This document shows positions 23,272 through 33,761 of a stretch of DNA of 64,000 nt, piece by piece (within the stretch, counting starts at the first letter, position 1; each line of letters starts with the position of its first letter). Source of the stretch: Linanthus parryae (taxonomy: Eukaryota; Streptophyta; Magnoliopsida; Ericales; Polemoniaceae); the NCBI GenBank assembly GCA_023055425.1, contig JALGPY010000001.1:114557057-114621056 (forward strand). The letters run 5' to 3'. The notes under the pieces are model-generated. The model was not told the origin of the DNA. It made no database searches and saw only the letters and a program-made list of their open reading frames with translations. A program made the position numbers and the translations under genes.

Positions 23272-23734
23272 GACATGCTGATCTACTGGTGTATAACATT
23301 TTGAGAAAAAAATACTGGTGTATAACTCACCACGAGAAGATCTAAATCCCCTTTTCATCAACGATATGTTGAAGATGAACTCCCACTTCAATTGCTTTCT
23401 TAATATATAGTTTCATAGCCCGTTTGGATGTGCCAGATTAAGTGAGATTAAAAGATTATTATCTCATTTAATCTCGGCTGTTTATTTATGGATATTATTG
23501 GTTATGATTATGACAAATCCGGAACTATGTTTTGAAATTGCAGGGTTCTGATTTATTTATTTTTTAAATTAAATGTGTTCTTTTAGATAAAAAGAGCAAA
23601 AAGTTACAGAAGTTTAAGGCGTGCAAAAATTGTAGATGGTGGTTGTTTTGGTGAGGGTAGTAATGTCGAAGGGGTTTTTTTTAGAAGAAAAATATTTCAT
23701 TAACTATAGGGGGTCACACCCAAAATATCAAAAT
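23272..23734. other. Spacer; LINE-like 3' tail of the next remnant
   Basis: AT-rich. GGGGTTTTTTTTAGAAG near 23670-23686, read on the minus strand, gives an A-rich end just beyond the RNase H-like remnant at 23735-23895. This suits a LINE 3' end. The sequence near 23413 (CCCGTTTGGATGTGCC) resembles a MITE terminus, but no partner was seen. Confidence 0.4.
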
Positions 23735-23895
23735 TCAGTACACCCATACGTGCACTACTAAATAATAAGACATATCAATTTCAACATAAAATTTCTGAGC
23801 AAAAGAGTGAGCCAACTCGTTACTGGATCTGTAAGCAAAGGAGATTGGAAAGTGAACCAGTTTATCCAACATACTATTGGCTAGCTTCGAGTGTT
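23735..23895 (-). pseudogene. RNase H-like C-terminal remnant, opposite strand
   Basis: On the minus strand a frame of about 53 codons reads HSKLANSMLDKLVHFPISFA, then YRSSNELAHSFAQKF, then YVEIDM, ending TGA at 23737-23735. R-S-N-E-L-A-H-x-F-A matches the last conserved block (R..N..AH.LA) of plant LINE or RVT_3 RNase H domains. It is followed by an A-rich 3' end in its own direction. It is distinct from the plus-strand remnant at 23101-23271 and in the opposite orientation. Confidence 0.48.
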
Positions 23896-24779
23896 ATCGA
23901 CCTGTAAGCAATGTCGAAGGTTGAAGGAGTGCAGATGTAAGTATCTTTTTCAGCTCAATTTTATTTCTTCTTATTAATATATTCTCTTCATATCATGTTT
24001 ATTCTATCAGATTGTTTTCTTAATTACTTATGATTTTAGATCGAAATGGACATTGAGGTCTAGAGAGTGTGAAAGAGACATAGTCTTTAAGTTTAATTGG
24101 GGTGCCTGAGAGATTTTGCTTATTCATTGCCGATGTGTTGTTCGTAATAACTGGGTTACAACTATAGGATGTCTCAAATAGCTGAAGAGAGCTAAAACAT
24201 TAAATTAGCATATATTTGTAAAAATTATCAATTTCCCTTTGTACCAATATGAATGTTTTTTTTTTTTTTTTTTTTTGGTAAACCGTGGTGTTCGTGCCAG
24301 TTTGCAGGTACCTTCACTAATCCACGCTGTGATATATCAATAGTTTAGCTGCAAATGCTCAGTATAACTGCAAAAGATCTTGTGAATTTCCAGTGCCACC
24401 CCCCCCCCCCCCCCCCCCCAAAGGATATTCTTTTTGTATTTTGAAACACATTTTACTTGTCACACCGTAGAAGTTATGAGATACTCATGGGTCGATTATT
24501 AGTGAAAATCTAACAGATTTTCACACAACTAGTTGTCGACTTAGTAATGTGAGATATCATGTCTACTGAACACATTATATATATGAGGTTGTGACTACCA
24601 TGTACATACTGAACTCATTATATATATGAGGGTTGTATCTCGTGAAGTTATATCTCTATTCAGCATATAGAGTTACCAATTACCACCATTATGTTACAGA
24701 TGATTGTACTTGGTTTGGGTTCATATTATGAAGATTTAGTATCAGATTTCATTTCAGTTTCTATGTATACTACGACATA
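23896..24779. other. Non-coding spacer with poly-T and poly-C tracts
   Basis: Holds a poly-T run at about 24257-24276 and a run of about 22 C at 24398-24419, the latter unusual in this AT-rich background. GAACACATTATATATATGAGG at 24569 is nearly repeated at 24612 (abbreviated match). No gene was recognised. Confidence 0.5.
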
Positions 24780-25004
24780 CTCCGTTTGTCCCATTTATAT
24801 TGTCATGTTTTTTAAGCATTTTGAGGTGGTGATTAGACTAGGAAATTGATACAAGAATTTATCAATCTTTTTGTATTGTTATGGAGGCAGACTAACTCTA
24901 CATATCATGAAACAAATTACAAGTCCTTGTAGATTTATACTAGCACGATTACCTCCTCAAAATGCATAAAAAAAGGCATTACAATAAAAATGGGACGAAG
25001 AGAG
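24780..25004. mobile_element. Stowaway-type MITE, 225 bp
   Basis: Begins CTCCGTTTGTCCCATTTATA. Its right end, read inverted, is CTCTCTTCGTCCCATTTTTA. The inverted similarity continues inward through TTGTCATG / TTGTAATG and GCATTTTGAGG. It is flanked by TA dinucleotides (24778-24779 and 25005-25006), as expected for Tc1/mariner MITEs. No coding capacity. Confidence 0.87.
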
Positions 25005-26332
25005 TATCTGGATAACTACAAAAGAACGAATAGTTAATTTTTTATTTAAGTTGGTTTAATTTGACGGCCAATAGTAATTTTGTTTTGTTTTGCATGTTAC
25101 ATCACAAAAGAGCTTCTATTGGTGATTTCTTTTTTCATCTTTTCCTTTATTAGAAAATGAAGTGTTTTATGTTCGATTATTTTTCCTTCTCTTTTCCTTC
25201 TCAACGATATTTGTATTTATTCTCTCTTTATCTCGCGTGTATTCTCTTTCTTACTAATGTAACCGACTCAACATCTTAAAACCCGGAAAACATAGCGAGT
25301 GAATACAAAACTCCATTTTAAAAATTAAAAAAAAAAACAAGCACATACAGGTTTTCCTGAAAGAAAAGAACAACTTGACAAATTAGAGTAAAAAAGGGGA
25401 AAGTGATATTAATCAAGTTCTAAAGATTGAACTTGTTGAACTCTTGAGCTAAGTTCTACAAATTGCCTGGTCTTCCCTATCTCATTTACTTTTTTATATA
25501 ATCACTACTTCACTTTCATTATCACTTTCTTGCTCACCTCTCTCAACCTACATATATATGCAATAAGAAATCCCTCTAATGCATGTCTTAAAGCTAGCAA
25601 GTCTTCACTACTACTTAGCGAGTTTGAATGCGTCCCACGCACGTGTTACGTGTGTTCTTCAACTGAGCTGTCACTCATTTTCAACCACACACCTTAAAGT
25701 TTGAAAAGCCATGATGAACGTAAAACAAAACAAAATAGAGAAACAAACTGGGATCCCTATCATAACTCAGATTGTGCTCTTCTCGATTTTCTTTTTATCA
25801 GACACATACATGTGTTTATGTGAAGAAAAGTAAGAACAATACAGATAGAAACTAAAAAAAATAAACATCAACTTGACAGAAAATATTAGAACCTAACTGT
25901 TTAAAACTACACGAAAAGTACACCCCACCTTTCCTATGTCCAGCAACACCGTGGTGTATGTCGGAGCGGGGTTTAGGTAAATGAAACAAAAAAAACTGAG
26001 AAACATCCTACTACAAAATCTAGCCCAGACAACAAAGAGAAACCACCAAACGCCAGACACTGGCTAAAACTACCACCAGAGAGTTCGGTCACGTCTCCGC
26101 CTCCTCCGCCATGAGTTGACCACCTCACCCATTGGATCGTCGTTGAGTGGTGGTTGTGGACCATCCACAGTGAGGTTGACAGTTGGTGGGTTCCTCCGTG
26201 CGCAAGCTACCAGGCCCAGCACGAGCTGTGGTGAGACATTGACCTGGATTCTCTCCAGGCGGTGCTCGTCCCTGGGGTGACTGCAGGGTTCGCTTACCAG
26301 AACTCCGTCGCCGGGTTTCTCCTAAAGAAATC
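25005..26332. other. AT-rich spacer without recognised gene
   Basis: No LTR, RNA gene or conserved reading frame was recognised. The C-rich part from about 26080 is the 3' continuation of the gene-like minus-strand segment described next. Confidence 0.45.
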
Positions 26333-26434
26333 CTAACAACCGTCAACCACCTCAGGGTTGCCATAGTTGTGATGGCACTCTTTGTAGTCGTCGATGATAA
26401 AGGAGATGCCGTTGTTGTTGGGCTCGCCTGCCAT
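26333..26434 (-). pseudogene. Short gene-like segment, unrecognised
   Basis: From ATG at 26434 a 33-codon frame (MAGEPNNNGISFIIDDYKEC and on) stops at TAG 26335-26333. A CT-rich leader on the minus strand (26450-26490) lies just upstream, as for the two TCP copies. Sequence downstream to about 26100 keeps a gene-like base composition, and a long frame runs through it in another phase (26706-26125). This suggests a broken coding region, but no domain was recognised and no function can be given. Confidence 0.25.
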
Positions 26435-28083
26435 TTCAGTGGAGTACCTAAGAGAGAAAGAGTGAGAGTGAGAGCGAGACCGAATGAGTGAAGAAGATTG
26501 ATGATCAGGGGATTATTTATAGGCACTCCATCTAGGGTTTCGTCAAAAAAGGAATTGAGAAAGGTGAAATTGATTGAACACGTTTCAAGACATGCAAATG
26601 AAGACAAAACACATTTTTGTTGCAAGTTGATCCAAGAACACCACCACAGTAGTGCTTTACAGCACTCATAAACTGGTCCAGTGGGCCGACCAACCCGTCC
26701 AACCAAGCCCGAAACTTTACTACGATTTTGGGTTAAAAAGATTTGACTAACCCGACATTGTTTTGAAATTTAAGCTCGACGAACATATTGGCTGGGCTTT
26801 GGTTATGTAATTACGGCTCACTGAAGTATTCAATCAAGATCAGAAACAAAACACATAAATAAAATGTTATTACGAATTAAATAATGTTCCCTAACTAACT
26901 GGAACTGGAGTAAAGAAACCACAATTAAAGAGTGTTTGATAAAATTACTGCTCTCCTCCTGCCCGCCCTTGTACTGGTCCCTGGATGTTCACTCACCGCA
27001 ACTAGACTCAGATCCGGTCACTTGGACTCCGCCAGGTGGTTCTCCCGAATATTAATTTTCTGCTTGCCGCGAAAACCTCCGAGTTCGAATCTGTGGCAGC
27101 CGCGAAGGCCTCGCCAGTCACCATGTCTCCGATGTTTCGAACCCCAAATGGTCGAACCCCTAATGGGATAGAGATAGAGAGACAGGAGAGAGAGAAGCTC
27201 TGTTTGTCTAAGCTCAAATGATACTTTTTTCGTTATTGTCGAGGTTATAAAAATTCAAAGCTGATCGGTGGATGTTATTCATTCTTATTTCAGTCCCTCC
27301 ATTTCTTTATATTTCTCTTTTCACCCAACCTTTAGTAAACTATTTGTATATTTGGATACATGATTTTATAAAACTAATCTCGTTTGTGGGTGTACATTTT
27401 TTTTGGAGAAATACGAAACGATGTGTTTGTTCGCGATGTTAATTTTGACGATAATTATATTCTTTATGCTAGGAAATACTAAACATAAAACATATAAGCG
27501 TGACAGTATTTATTCTTGTAAGCAAATTTTTGAGAATTGAGAACGTATGATGGCATGCTCGCTTTTCAGTGAGCCATACGCGAAAAATTCCCCTTTTCAC
27601 TCTGCCTCTAATAGTGAATGTCACTACCCTCAGTGAAGATAAGAAAGAAGAACGCCAAGTCATTTCTTCAATAGTAGTTAAAAGTTGGCGACCCAGAGTA
27701 GCTGGAAGGTGCATTTCTTCTTACAATGTTACAAATATATAATTTTAGATGCAATTTGGTACCACCTTGAGCACGGGGAACACGTCACACTCACGCTCCA
27801 GTACTTGACCACGATCATATGGGCCGAATTATTGATGCCCGTTTTGCACACCAAGCAGGCTCTATTTCTAAACCAGGCCATGAGGTAGGTTCTTGGCGAC
27901 ACATAAATTGCGGTTACGCATAACGTGGCGGTGCACACACCAAGCCATGGGAAGTTTAGTTTTGTGGATTGGTTGCTAGAGTATAGTCTGCCAAGATGCC
28001 TGCGGAGAGTGACGCGATTTCTAACATGTATGTGCAAGTGCACAAGCAAGTAATAAAGTAGAGCCTATTTCTACCCCGAGTTG
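26435..28083. other. Spacer with one more CT-rich gene-like leader
   Basis: On the minus strand a CT-rich stretch (about 27165-27205) precedes ATG near 27121 and a frame to about 27008 (MVTGEAFAAATDSNSEV...). The layout recalls the neighbouring broken genes, but no family was recognised. Minus-strand frame 28049-27729 (106 codons) also has no recognised domain. The remainder is AT-rich. Confidence 0.3.
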
Positions 28084-28125
28084 CACTACTAGAAAAATAG
28101 ACTTTAGTCACAGGCTTAAACTGTT
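28084..28125 (+). mobile_element. CACTA-type terminus (one end only)
   Basis: CACTACTAGAAAAATAGAC followed by TTTAGTCACAGG is a typical end of plant CACTA (En/Spm) elements. The inverted partner (…TTTTTCTAGTAGTG) was not found in this window and no TNPA/TNPD sequence was recognised, so only one terminus of a deleted or larger element is supported. Confidence 0.6.
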
Positions 28126-28347
28126 GCAAAAACTCGCATTACCGTGGCCAAAAGTATTAGCTATGGGAGACGCCACGGTAAGTGAACGTGCTAATAAGGG
28201 GCGTGAGTTTTCAGTTTATACTATTAAATAAATTTATGTAGCAAGGCTATATATTTATTTTGTAATCTGTTATTAAACTGCGGAGTCTTTCTTGATGAAA
28301 ATGCTTGACCTAAAATATTTCCATTCGTAGAAAACACATTACGACAT

Positions 28348-28490
28348 ATTTGAACACACACGCCTTAAACGCACGAGGCGACAAATAATACCGTTGCTTC
28401 CGTTAACTTGGAACTGTCTATTTATCGAACACACCCGCTTTAAACGCACGCGGAGACAAATAATATATTTGCTTTGCTTCCGTTAACTTT
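28348..28490. repeat. Imperfect tandem pair, about 75-bp unit
   Basis: GAACACACACGCCTTAAACG with CACGAGGCGACAAATAATA...GCTTCCGTTAACTT at about 28350-28411 recurs as GAACACACCCGCTTTAAACG with CACGCGGAGACAAATAATA...GCTTCCGTTAACTT at about 28427-28490. The second copy runs into the dispersed repeat 28480-28669. Confidence 0.7.
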
Positions 28491-28669
28491 CTTTGATTGC
28501 ACGAAACAATCTACTAATAGAACGCACACATAAAACATTTGGTGTCGACTCATTTATATCTAACAATAGCCCAAGTTATAAAACTGATGAAAAACATCAA
28601 CCCTAATCCTTTACTCAGAAGTAGGAGCTAGTATATCAACTTAATGTGAAACACTTTGAATACGCCATC
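28480..28669. repeat. Dispersed repeat, copy 2 (pairs with 1679-1860)
   Basis: Direct-orientation partner of 1679-1860. It lies on the 3' side of TCP copy 2, as copy 1 does for the first TCP pseudogene. A MITE (28695-29060) has since been inserted between this copy and the TCP gene. Confidence 0.6.
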
Positions 28670-28694
28670 TTAAGCGCCCAGTGAAGAGCATCTA

Positions 28695-29060
28695 AGAGCA
28701 TCTCCAGTAGTACTAGTTAAAAGTTATTTATAATTTGATGAAGATTTAACATTTCTATTTTAAATATTGCAAAATTTTAGTTAGTGCTCCAATAGTGTTA
28801 GTCAAATGATTAGCTAAATAACACGTGGCACATTCTCAACATTTCTTGTATGAGAATTTTAAGGAATTCAGGACATAACCTCTAAGAACATGGGTAAACA
28901 AAATATGAAGTTATTTATCCGGCTCGTTAAAAGTAGTGAGCGGGATAACTATCCGCTAAAATAATGAGCGTAGTAGAGAGCCTATTGGAGATAATATTTT
29001 TCCCATCTTATTTATATTTTGAAGATAACCGCCATATAAATAACCTATTGGAGATGCTCT
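28695..29060. mobile_element. MITE with AGAGCATCTCCA termini, 366 bp
   Basis: Begins AGAGCATCTCCAGTAG and ends CTATTGGAGATGCTCT, the inverted complement with one or two mismatches. The AT-rich interior has no gene. Such GAGCATCTCCAATAG ends are common among plant MITEs. The target duplication is not clear. Confidence 0.75.
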
Positions 29061-29154
29061 AATATCATTGTCTTTCGATGTTCGTTCATCACAAGAACGA
29101 ATGATAACTGCTTCTGGACTACACATGTACGCACAATAACAATGGCAGGTAACA

Positions 29155-29452
29155 AAAGAAGTTGGGAAAACATGAAAATTATCAAAAAAAAAAAAAAAAA
29201 AAAAAAGCAGAGCATTCATTTTAGAAACACTATCAGAAGTTAGGAAAACATGAAATATCTGAAACATTAAAAATTATCTGAAAATTCATTTTAGAAACAC
29301 TATCAAAAGTCGGGAAAACATGAAAATCATCGAAAACATAGAAAAAATAGCAAAACATTCATTACTAAAACACTATCAGAAATTGCGAAAACATGAATAA
29401 TCATCGAAAACATAGAAAAAACAGCAGAACATTCATTTCAGAAACACGGTAC
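29155..29452. repeat. Minisatellite, about four units of about 70 bp
   Basis: The unit contains CATTCATTTTAGAAACACTA, TCAGAAGT, GGGAAAACATGAAAATCAT and CGAAAACATAGAAAAAACAG-like words. Units begin near 29161, 29213, 29285 and 29360, with a poly-A expansion (29185-29206) in the first. It lies about 150 bp 3' of TCP copy 2. Confidence 0.7.
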
Positions 29453-29614
29453 AAGAAAGAAAGACTTAATTACATTGACTCTTAAACTGATGATGTTCAT
29501 CATATACGGATACGGGACTACACACCACGAGCAAAAAAAAAAAAAAAAAGAGCAAACAACTAGGTTACAACTTCAGCACTCCCAAATCTCAATCACTAAC
29601 GCTGGGTGGTGGTT

Positions 29615-30420
29615 TCAGCCACAGCTTGGACCACCCTCGTCCTCCTCTTGCTGCTGGCGGCCAGTTGGCGGCGGGTACGGGTTCTGAAAAATTAGGTGGT
29701 CGGCGTCCATTAATTGACTGAACCCACCATCACTTTGTCCTCCTGAATAGTCGTTAAGGTTAATCATCTCCTCATCGGCAAAATCATTGGACTCTTGTGG
29801 TGCTGCTGTTGATGGTTATGATGGTGACAGCAACCACACCAGACAAGGGTCCTGCAGCAAAAGAAGGTCGCCGTCGGAAAACTCACCGACCCACCTCAAC
29901 TGCAACTAGGGTTCACCGTCTGCTCAGCCACAAAACCCCAAAATTGCGGAGGCGATGGTGGCCGTGGTATTTTTGGCTGCACCCACATCGTAGGATTAGC
30001 CTCCACGGCAGGTGCGGTGTAATCCAAGCCAAAATGGTTGTCGCCGGCCACGACGGACGGCGGCGGCGGAGACGGCGGTGACGGCAGCGGAAGCAGAGAT
30101 TCGCCTCGGATCTGTGGGGGCGGCGCGGCGACTGTTGGTTCAAGCGATTGCTTCGTGGCGGCGGCGGCGGCGGCGATGATCCCCGACTCCTCCACTTTCC
30201 TCAGCATCCACTCTATGGTCTGGCCATGGGTCTTGAGCTTCAGCTTCGTGGTCAATTTGAAGATCTTCACACAGCAGTCCGCTGGAAGCCTGACCCACCG
30301 GTCTCTGGCGTCCACCTGTGCTTGGCGGTCTTTTTTCGGCTGAGCTCCCTTCGCTGGAGATCTCGCCGGTTTTCTAGACCCGGAAGCTCCTATGTGCTCA
30401 CCGGAGTTCTGAGAATCTAT
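29615..30420 (-). pseudogene. TCP-domain transcription factor pseudogene, copy 2 (class I-like)
   Basis: On the minus strand the frame after 30420 reads IDSQNSGEHIGASGSRKPAR, then a linker and the TCP domain: KKDRQAQVDARDRWVRLPAD, CCVKIFKLTTKLKLKTHGQ, TIEWMLRKVEESGIIAAAA. This aligns almost without gaps to the class I (PCF) TCP domain, which binds DNA as a dimer in the nucleus. The first codon of this block is ATA at 30420-30418, where the context (after a CT-rich leader) suggests a lost ATG. The nearest upstream ATG is at 30525. The frame stops at 29896, but the next phase continues with QESNDFADEEMINLNDYSGG and FSQLMDADHLIFQNPYPPP to a TGA at 29617-29615, so a frameshift lies near 29830-29900. 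It may be a pseudogene, or functional if the shift is a sequencing error. Confidence 0.72.
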
Positions 30421-30695
30421 GAGAGAGAGGGAGAGAGAGAGTGAGAGAAAGAGAGTGAGAGATCGATGTGGTCGAGGAGGTGAGTGGGGGGTTAACTTTT
30501 TATTGATCATTGTCGCGACTCTCACTTCTCTTCTCTGTCTCTGTGCGTGTCATCTTCCTCTCCATTTTTACTACACACGGTGTGTGTCAAGAGACTGCAT
30601 GAGTAGGTCTAAAGTTTATCATAGAAAAAAAATAATAGTATTAACTAAGTTTTGTATAATTTAAATAAGCTCTCATTTTGCTGGAGGTAGTGTTG
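30421..30695. promoter_or_regulatory. CT-rich leader and upstream region of TCP copy 2
   Basis: GA repeats on the plus strand (30420-30466), CT repeats in gene direction, directly precede the TCP frame, as is usual for plant 5' leaders. TATTGATCAT at about 30507 resembles ATTGATCAT at about 2708 upstream of TCP copy 1. No clear TATA box was fixed. Confidence 0.4.
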
Positions 30696-31137
30696 TAAGA
30701 GCATCATCTCCAATGCTGTTAGATAAAATTTAGGCATATTTTACATAAAATTTACAGTTTTGCCTATTACGTAACTGTAAATTGAGCTCCTCCCTACAAC
30801 AATGGTGCTAGCAACAAAATAGGCAAATCTATTTTATTTCAGTTTTTGTTTTATTCTCCACGATTTTCGCCTACAATATCTTAATAAATCTACACCATAA
30901 ACAGATATACTCCAATAAAACCATGGGGAGAAAATTCATTTCGGATTTTTTGCCTAAAAGTTAGGGCCACGATGAACATTGGCGAAGACAATTTTAATCG
31001 CCAACTTTGGCGATAATGATGCCGATTATATATTTTGGATAAGACCATGGCGAATCCGTTGGAGTGATAGTTTTTTACATATTAGTTATTTTTTGCCTAA
31101 AATATTACATTTACCTAATCCCTTGGAAATGCTCTAA
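30696..31137. mobile_element. MITE with TAGAGCAT-like termini, about 440 bp
   Basis: Left end TAAGAGCATCATCTCCAATG. Right end, read inverted, TTAGAGCATTTCCAAGGGAT. The inverted similarity is confined to the tips and the interior is AT-rich and non-coding. It belongs to the same broad MITE type as 28695-29060 but shares little internal sequence. Confidence 0.55.
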
Positions 31138-32755
31138 GGTTGTTGCTGTTTGCATAATTGTTTTTTGAAGAAGCAGTTTTTACTGTGTTTAGTACAAAAT
31201 ATTTTTCTACATTTCCGATAATTTCTGCTGTCTTACGACAATTTTCAATAAACAAATGGGGAAATGATTTTCCAGAACCTAAGTTTGATTAACTTATCTA
31301 GAACCGATTTTAATCTTGTCTTTTTTATAATTTTTAGCATTTATCTTTACTTATCTTGCCTTTCATCTTTGCGGAACATAAATATGTTATATATGTTCAT
31401 CATTTTACTCTCTCACAACCGTTACACAATTGATTTTACCAAGCACAAAACAGTTCATATGTTTTCTCAAAAAAGAAAAGAACACTGTTTATATGAATAT
31501 TTTAACGTAATCTTCATGTAATATATACCAAATAACATTTAGTTTAAAATTTAAAACAACTTTTTCACACTGATTTTCACACAACAACTTCTAATGTCGT
31601 AATTGCATTCTCAAACTGGTTCAGGGATCGTAAAACACCGAGCAACATACACCTTCACCCCTCTAATTTGTTTGAAGCACACGTTCACCTTTCAATTTGA
31701 AAATGACACTTTCACCCTTCCAGTGTACCGAACCAGAAAACTTACACTCATGTGACGTCTTCAGTCCAGAGTTGAGATTTCTCACTAAAAACAATTTTGA
31801 GGACAAATTCAACACCTATGCAAAATATGGGATTACTCAAAGTCATGGTTATGAGGGTTAATTGCCTTTTATCCCCTTGTGGTTGGGGGTTTGTGCGAAA
31901 GACCCCCTTGGGGATAGAAATTGTGCAAACACCCCCATGTGGTTTGGTTTTGTGCATTAAGGGGGTAATATTCTGTTAATGAGGTTCAAAAGACTTGAAT
32001 ACCCTTTTATTTATAGAATAATACACTCTTTTTGACATCTCACTTTCTCTGTCTAACTCTAATCTATCTCTTTTCTCAAAAAAAAAAAAAAAACCTCTAA
32101 TCTTATCTCTCTACAACGTCTCCATCTTCCTCTATTTTTGTTGTTCTCCAAATTTTGATTCAAGAATACAAATTCAAGTGCCCAATTTTTAACAACTGAA
32201 ATAAAGAAAAACATCCAAATCGGAGAATTTGAGTTCTATAACCCCACCAAAAATTCAAACAAAAAACACAAATTGTATGTACTAAAAAATTCAATCTCTC
32301 ATTTTGCTAGACTGGAGTAAGGTCATTGTGCACAACTGTTTTTTGACAGCCAAAACACTTTTAGTGTGTTTGGTGATGTGTACAGAGGATCCTTCTGGGA
32401 AGTTCTCAATGTACACCTGTATCAGACAAGAACAAGAACAAGCACAGAGAGTGAGTAATGGTGTAGGGGTAAGCTCTTGTTAAGTGTCTGAGAGAGAGAC
32501 AGTATAATGATTAGCCAAAGAGCCGAGAATTACAATAGAAGGCTAACGATCCTATATATCGGGTATAAAGGTGCCGTGACGAGGGGTTAATGCGTTCTCA
32601 AGTGACGGCTAGATATCTGTCTCGTAACGGCACGTTCGCCCGTACATATAGGTCACGTTACACGATCGTCCGTATATGTAGGGACCGTTCAAACGGCCGA
32701 CCGTACATATAGGACACGTTACATGATCACTAAATCTCTCAGACAGTTAACAAGG
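31138..32755. other. AT-rich spacer; old terminal-repeat-like stretches
   Basis: At 31850-31985 alternating phrases (CCCCTTGTGG, CCCCCTTGGGG, CCCCCATGTGG) resemble one end of a Mutator-type element, without a found partner. A diverged short repeat occurs at 32625-32725, where a word like CGTACATATAGG(T/A)CACGTTACA(C/T)GATC appears twice with a related third copy. No gene was recognised. Confidence 0.4.
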
Positions 32756-32791
32756 GTCGCGCGCGAGTATAGCTATAGGCTCGCGCGCGAC
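32756..32791. repeat. Perfect GC-rich hairpin, 12-bp arms
   Basis: GTCGCGCGCGAG (32756-32767) and CTCGCGCGCGAC (32780-32791) are exact inverted copies around the 12-base loop TATAGCTATAGG, which itself contains the palindrome TATAGCTATA. The block is strikingly CpG-rich compared with its surroundings and lies about 580 bp before the gene start at 33334. Confidence 0.85.
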
Positions 32792-33272
32792 GAGCCTTAC
32801 TCCAACCTCCAAGCCACTTGAACCCTACAACTTCCGCGCGATTAATATCGTGGGGTACCCTGTCTCACACCCCCCCCCCATATGGATAAGTGCGAATATA
32901 AAACAATAATTGAGTGATACCGGAGTACCATCGAACCTCCTGGATGGCTGCCACGTGGATGGCGATTGATTTGTCTGGAATGCACTATCTACATTAGCCC
33001 CCTTTTGCACGTATGCCACTCACGCCGTTGTGTGAACGCGCAAAATCATCCGTGCGTGGCGCCACGCAGATTTTTCTTATCAATTTGAATTGAATTCGAA
33101 AACCCTAGCCCCCAGAAGCAGTGATCATTGGCTAGGTCTCTATAACATCATAAAGCCTTTAATAGGGTGTAGCATGAAGAGGATTGCGGAATAAATCCAC
33201 ATATTTCCGCCGAGTACCGATGTGACGATTGATTTGAAAATATCTCAAAAGGTCGGGGTTTTCAAAGGACTC

Positions 33273-33279
33273 TATATAA
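33273..33279 (+). promoter_or_regulatory. TATA box of the interrupted host gene
   Basis: CTATATAAACC at about 33272-33282 matches the plant TATA consensus. It lies about 55 bp before the ATG at 33334, leaving room for a short 5' leader starting near 33305. Confidence 0.55.
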
Positions 33280-33333
33280 ACCCTCGTACTCCAACAATTA
33301 GAACTTTTCACACCATTGTTATTGGCGAAGCTT

Positions 33334-33761
33334 ATGAGCAGAGAGCAAACTCTTCCAGCGAAAATCCAAACCCTCAATCTACTGTTCAATTATGCTAATC
33401 AAGCACTACAAGAACTCATTCAACAACAAGGTTAGCAAATTTCCCTTTTTCAGTAACGCAATTCCTCATATTTTGAAAATTCAAATCAAGTAGGCATGCA
33501 TATTTGGGTTTAGTGTTCTTCATAGTATTCTTCATGTATGAACAGGGTATTGATTTTGGATTTCTTATTTTGCATGTGTTATTTGTATTATAGAAATTGA
33601 TCGCACGAAATATTCAAAGGAAGCGATCGACTTGCCCGAGGTCTCAAAGGATCTGTGGTGCAAAGCCCCCTACTTGGGCGGCGACGATTTCTACTTGGCC
33701 ACTGTTAAAGGGACTACTGTCCATAAATCTCTGGTGAAAGATGCTTTGCAGCTAGTGTCCG
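33334..33761 (+). pseudogene. Unrecognised host gene, 5' part, interrupted by element A
   Basis: Exon 1 runs from the ATG at 33334 to 33430 (MSREQTLPAKIQTLNLLFNY, then ANQALQELIQQQ). The intron 33431-33593 (163 bp, T-rich) has GTTAGC at its 5' end and TTGTATTATAG at its 3' end. Exon 2 starts at 33594 in the matching phase (EIDRTKYSKEAIDLPEVSKD, LWCKAPYLGGDDFYLATVKG, TTVHKSLVKDALQLVS) and is open to 33761, where the LTR of element A begins. A TATA box sits upstream. The joined product has 88 residues so far, hydrophilic, with no signal peptide or membrane segment. I do not recognise the family. Any read-through would add about 40 LTR-encoded residues before a stop. The rest of the gene should lie beyond the right edge of the window. 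Confidence 0.6.

Noticed and set aside
27729..28049. A 106-codon minus-strand protein gene
   Set aside because: No recognisable domain, leader or neighbouring gene signal; chance openness cannot be excluded.
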